Positions 62,833 to 64,000 of a DNA stretch of 64,000 bases are shown here, one piece after another. Below the pieces are notes generated by a model. It saw only the letters and a list, made by a program, of their open reading frames with translations. It had not been told where the DNA came from and made no database searches. The stretch's first letter is position 1, and every line of letters starts with the position of its first letter. Made by a program: the position numbers and the translations under genes. The DNA lies in the NCBI GenBank assembly GCA_018971525.1, contig JAGXAR010000002.1, positions 55,143-119,142 of the forward strand. The letters run 5' to 3'. This DNA comes from Nitrospirota bacterium (lineage in GTDB: Bacteria > Nitrospirota > Nitrospiria > Nitrospirales > Nitrospiraceae).

Positions 62833-63329
62833 ACATTGTCCTGATTGGTTATCGGGGGACCGGCAAGAGTACGGTGGGTAGGCTGCTTGGGGCGCGGTTG
62901 GGACGAGAACTCGTGTCAACCGATGCGGAGATCGTCAGGCGTGCGCAACGTACGATTCCGGAGATCGTTGCCCAAGAAGGATGGGACTACTTTCGCGATC
63001 TGGAGTCTGAAATCTGCCGGGAACTTGCCGCCCGTGACCTGCTCGTGATCGATACCGGCGGTGGGGCCATACTTCGCGAGCAGAATGTCGAGGCGTTGAA
63101 GAAGAATGGCACCTTGTTTTGGCTGACTGCCTCCGTCGAGACGATCGTGAAACGAATCGGCGGTGACAATCAGCGCCCTTCATTGACGGGGACCAAGTCG
63201 TTCGTCGATGAAATTCAGGATGTGTTGCGGGAGCGGACACCGAAATATCAAGCGGCCGCCGATCACATCATCACGACCGATGATCGATCGATCAATCAGC
63301 TGGTTGAGACGCTACTCACGTTGGTGTGA
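62829..63329 (+). CDS. aroK: shikimate kinase
   Basis: A 166-residue P-loop kinase making shikimate 3-phosphate. VLIGYRGTGKSTVGRLLG at the start is the Walker A motif. STDAEIVRR near 33, EGWDYFRDLESEICREL near 55 and DTGGGAILREQNVEAL near 78 bind shikimate, and a lid lies near 118 (QRPSL). The ATG is inside the aroE end (ATGA overlap). Together with aroE it complements the aromatic operon at 35167-40646. Confidence 0.95.
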   Translation: MNIVLIGYRGTGKSTVGRLLGARLGRELVSTDAEIVRRAQRTIPEIVAQEGWDYFRDLESEICRELAARDLLVIDTGGGAILREQNVEALKKNGTLFWLTASVETIVKRIGGDNQRPSLTGTKSFVDEIQDVLRERTPKYQAAADHIITTDDRSINQLVETLLTLV

Positions 63330-63356
63330 GCATGCTCGAACATTGTCCTTGTCAGA

Positions 63357-64000
63357 TCAGGATGAGGAAGGGCCGTCGCCTCGTCCTTGACAATGTCTCC
63401 TTCGAAGTGTTTGAAATGACTGAGTGCGCCCGTAGCTCAATTGGATAGAGCATCGGACTTCGGATCCGAGGGTTGGGGGTTCAAGTCCCTCCGGGCGCAC
63501 CAATAAATCAATCGTTTGCAGGTTTTCATCGTTCGGTAAGATTGGTGGATCCCAGTTTAGGTCCCGGTTCCAGCTTTGAAGGAGTGAGGATCCGAGGCTG
63601 CCCTTGTTGACGCCCTCCTTCAGATGCGCCGGGCTCAAGTGCGCATACCGCATGGTCGTTTCGATATCGCGATGGCCTAGAATCTCCTTCACGGAAACCA
63701 CATCGACGCCCGCCATGATCCGCCGACTCGCTGCCGTATGTCTCAACGTGTGCCAGTTGGCGCCCTGAATGCCCGCCTTCCGCAGCGCCGGCCGATAGAC
63801 ATTCCGAAGGAACGAATGTGGGGAAAGCGGTTTCAACGAATCGCGCACGCTCGGAAAGACATAGGGGGAGCTGGCAAAGCTGCCGAAGGATCGCAAGATA
63901 GTTTTGGCACCTTCGCTTAACGGTACGTGACGAGTCCGCCCGCCTTTGGGTATCGGCAGAGTCAGCACGCCATTTCCCAGATCGACATGATCCCATCTGA
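63357..64000 (-). CDS. tyrosine integrase, truncated by window edge
   Basis: The C-terminal catalytic part of a phage-type integrase that continues beyond the right end of the window. RWDHVDLGNGVLTLPIPKGGRTRHVPLS is followed by HTLRHTAASRRIMAG, ILGHRDIETTMRYAHLSP with the Tyr nucleophile, and then a tail. In this frame translation runs on through the antisense of tRNA-Arg (RPEGLEPPTLGSEVRC) to a stop at 63357. Overlap with the tRNA is typical when an integrase abuts its attachment site. The true protein end could depend on that reading. It marks the edge of a second island. Confidence 0.85.
   Translation of the reverse strand, partial: RWDHVDLGNGVLTLPIPKGGRTRHVPLSEGAKTILRSFGSFASSPYVFPSVRDSLKPLSPHSFLRNVYRPALRKAGIQGANWHTLRHTAASRRIMAGVDVVSVKEILGHRDIETTMRYAHLSPAHLKEGVNKGSLGSSLLQSWNRDLNWDPPILPNDENLQTIDLLVRPEGLEPPTLGSEVRCSIQLSYGRTQSFQTLRRRHCQGRGDGPSSS
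63426..63502 (+). tRNA. tRNA-Arg (TCG)
   Basis: A 77-nt cloverleaf with a 7-bp acceptor stem (GCGCCCG/CGGGCGC) and encoded CCA. The anticodon loop CTTCGGA gives the anticodon TCG. The T arm is intact. The 3' end faces an oppositely oriented integrase gene, so it is likely the attachment site of the next island. Confidence 0.95.

Noticed and set aside
63426..63502. protein-like sequence RPEGLEPPTLGSEVRC in the integrase frame
   Set aside because: It is the known artefact of translating a tRNA gene antisense. It is kept only as the run-on end of the integrase frame and not as a domain.

Overview
The window is a high-GC bacterial chromosome segment, dense in housekeeping genes. I infer a Nitrospira-like member of the Nitrospirota. 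The reasons are the gene content and order, PCP_red-domain proteins in a genome with no visible photosynthesis genes, an APS-reductase sulfur operon, archaeal-type PheRS, many PilZ-like genes and a dispersed TAGCAGGAT intergenic repeat. No rRNA or other marker is present to prove the genus.

Layout. 1-3133: small envelope and hypothetical genes (lipoprotein, PilZ protein, lytic transglycosylase). 3134-9707: a 6.5 kb integrative element inserted in the 3' half of the initiator tRNA gene and bounded by a 45-bp direct repeat. It carries an SGNH-hydrolase/TPR cargo gene, decayed PilZ and nuclease genes, 10-bp tandem repeats, two excisionase-like HTH proteins, a Rep_trans/MobT-type rolling-circle protein and a tyrosine integrase. 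9831-16472: fmt, rsmB, rpe and an archaeal/eukaryotic-type pheS-pheT pair. 16558-19814: on the other strand and convergent with pheST, tRNA-Val, thrS, infC, rpmI and rplT. 19951-20917: HU and a Fis-type protein with a pseudo-receiver.

21252-28963 is an assimilatory sulfate operon: an Rrf2 regulator behind a palindromic operator, sulfite reductase fused to a TusA domain, APS reductase, a TrpD2-like protein, CysD and CysN-CysC. Together these would activate sulfate to APS, reduce it to sulfite and then to sulfide. 29288-31857 holds an Mrp/NBP35 ATPase, a zinc-ribbon/PCP_red protein and a His-rich membrane protein. 31991-34973 is yebC, ruvA, a Cys-rich secreted protein and ruvB. 35167-46108 is a long aromatic/translation array: pheA, hisC, aroF, tyrA, aroA, cmk, plsC, rpsA, sppA, an IHF-like gene and a four-module PCP_red protein. 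aroE and aroK lie further right at 61978-63329.

46418-52553 is a mixed accessory-looking stretch: a VCBS-repeat lipoprotein, small zinc-ribbon and membrane proteins, a D-Ala-D-Ala carboxypeptidase, and a LysR regulator divergent from a lipoprotein-type truncated hemoglobin. 52588-59980 is leftward-transcribed: a membrane protein, glutamate dehydrogenase, lipB, an HtrA-like protease, an RpoD-like sigma factor and a slipin/NfeD pair. 60222-63329 is trmI, an SDR oxidoreductase, aroE and aroK. The window ends in a second tRNA-associated integrase, at tRNA-Arg(TCG), which is probably the edge of another island.
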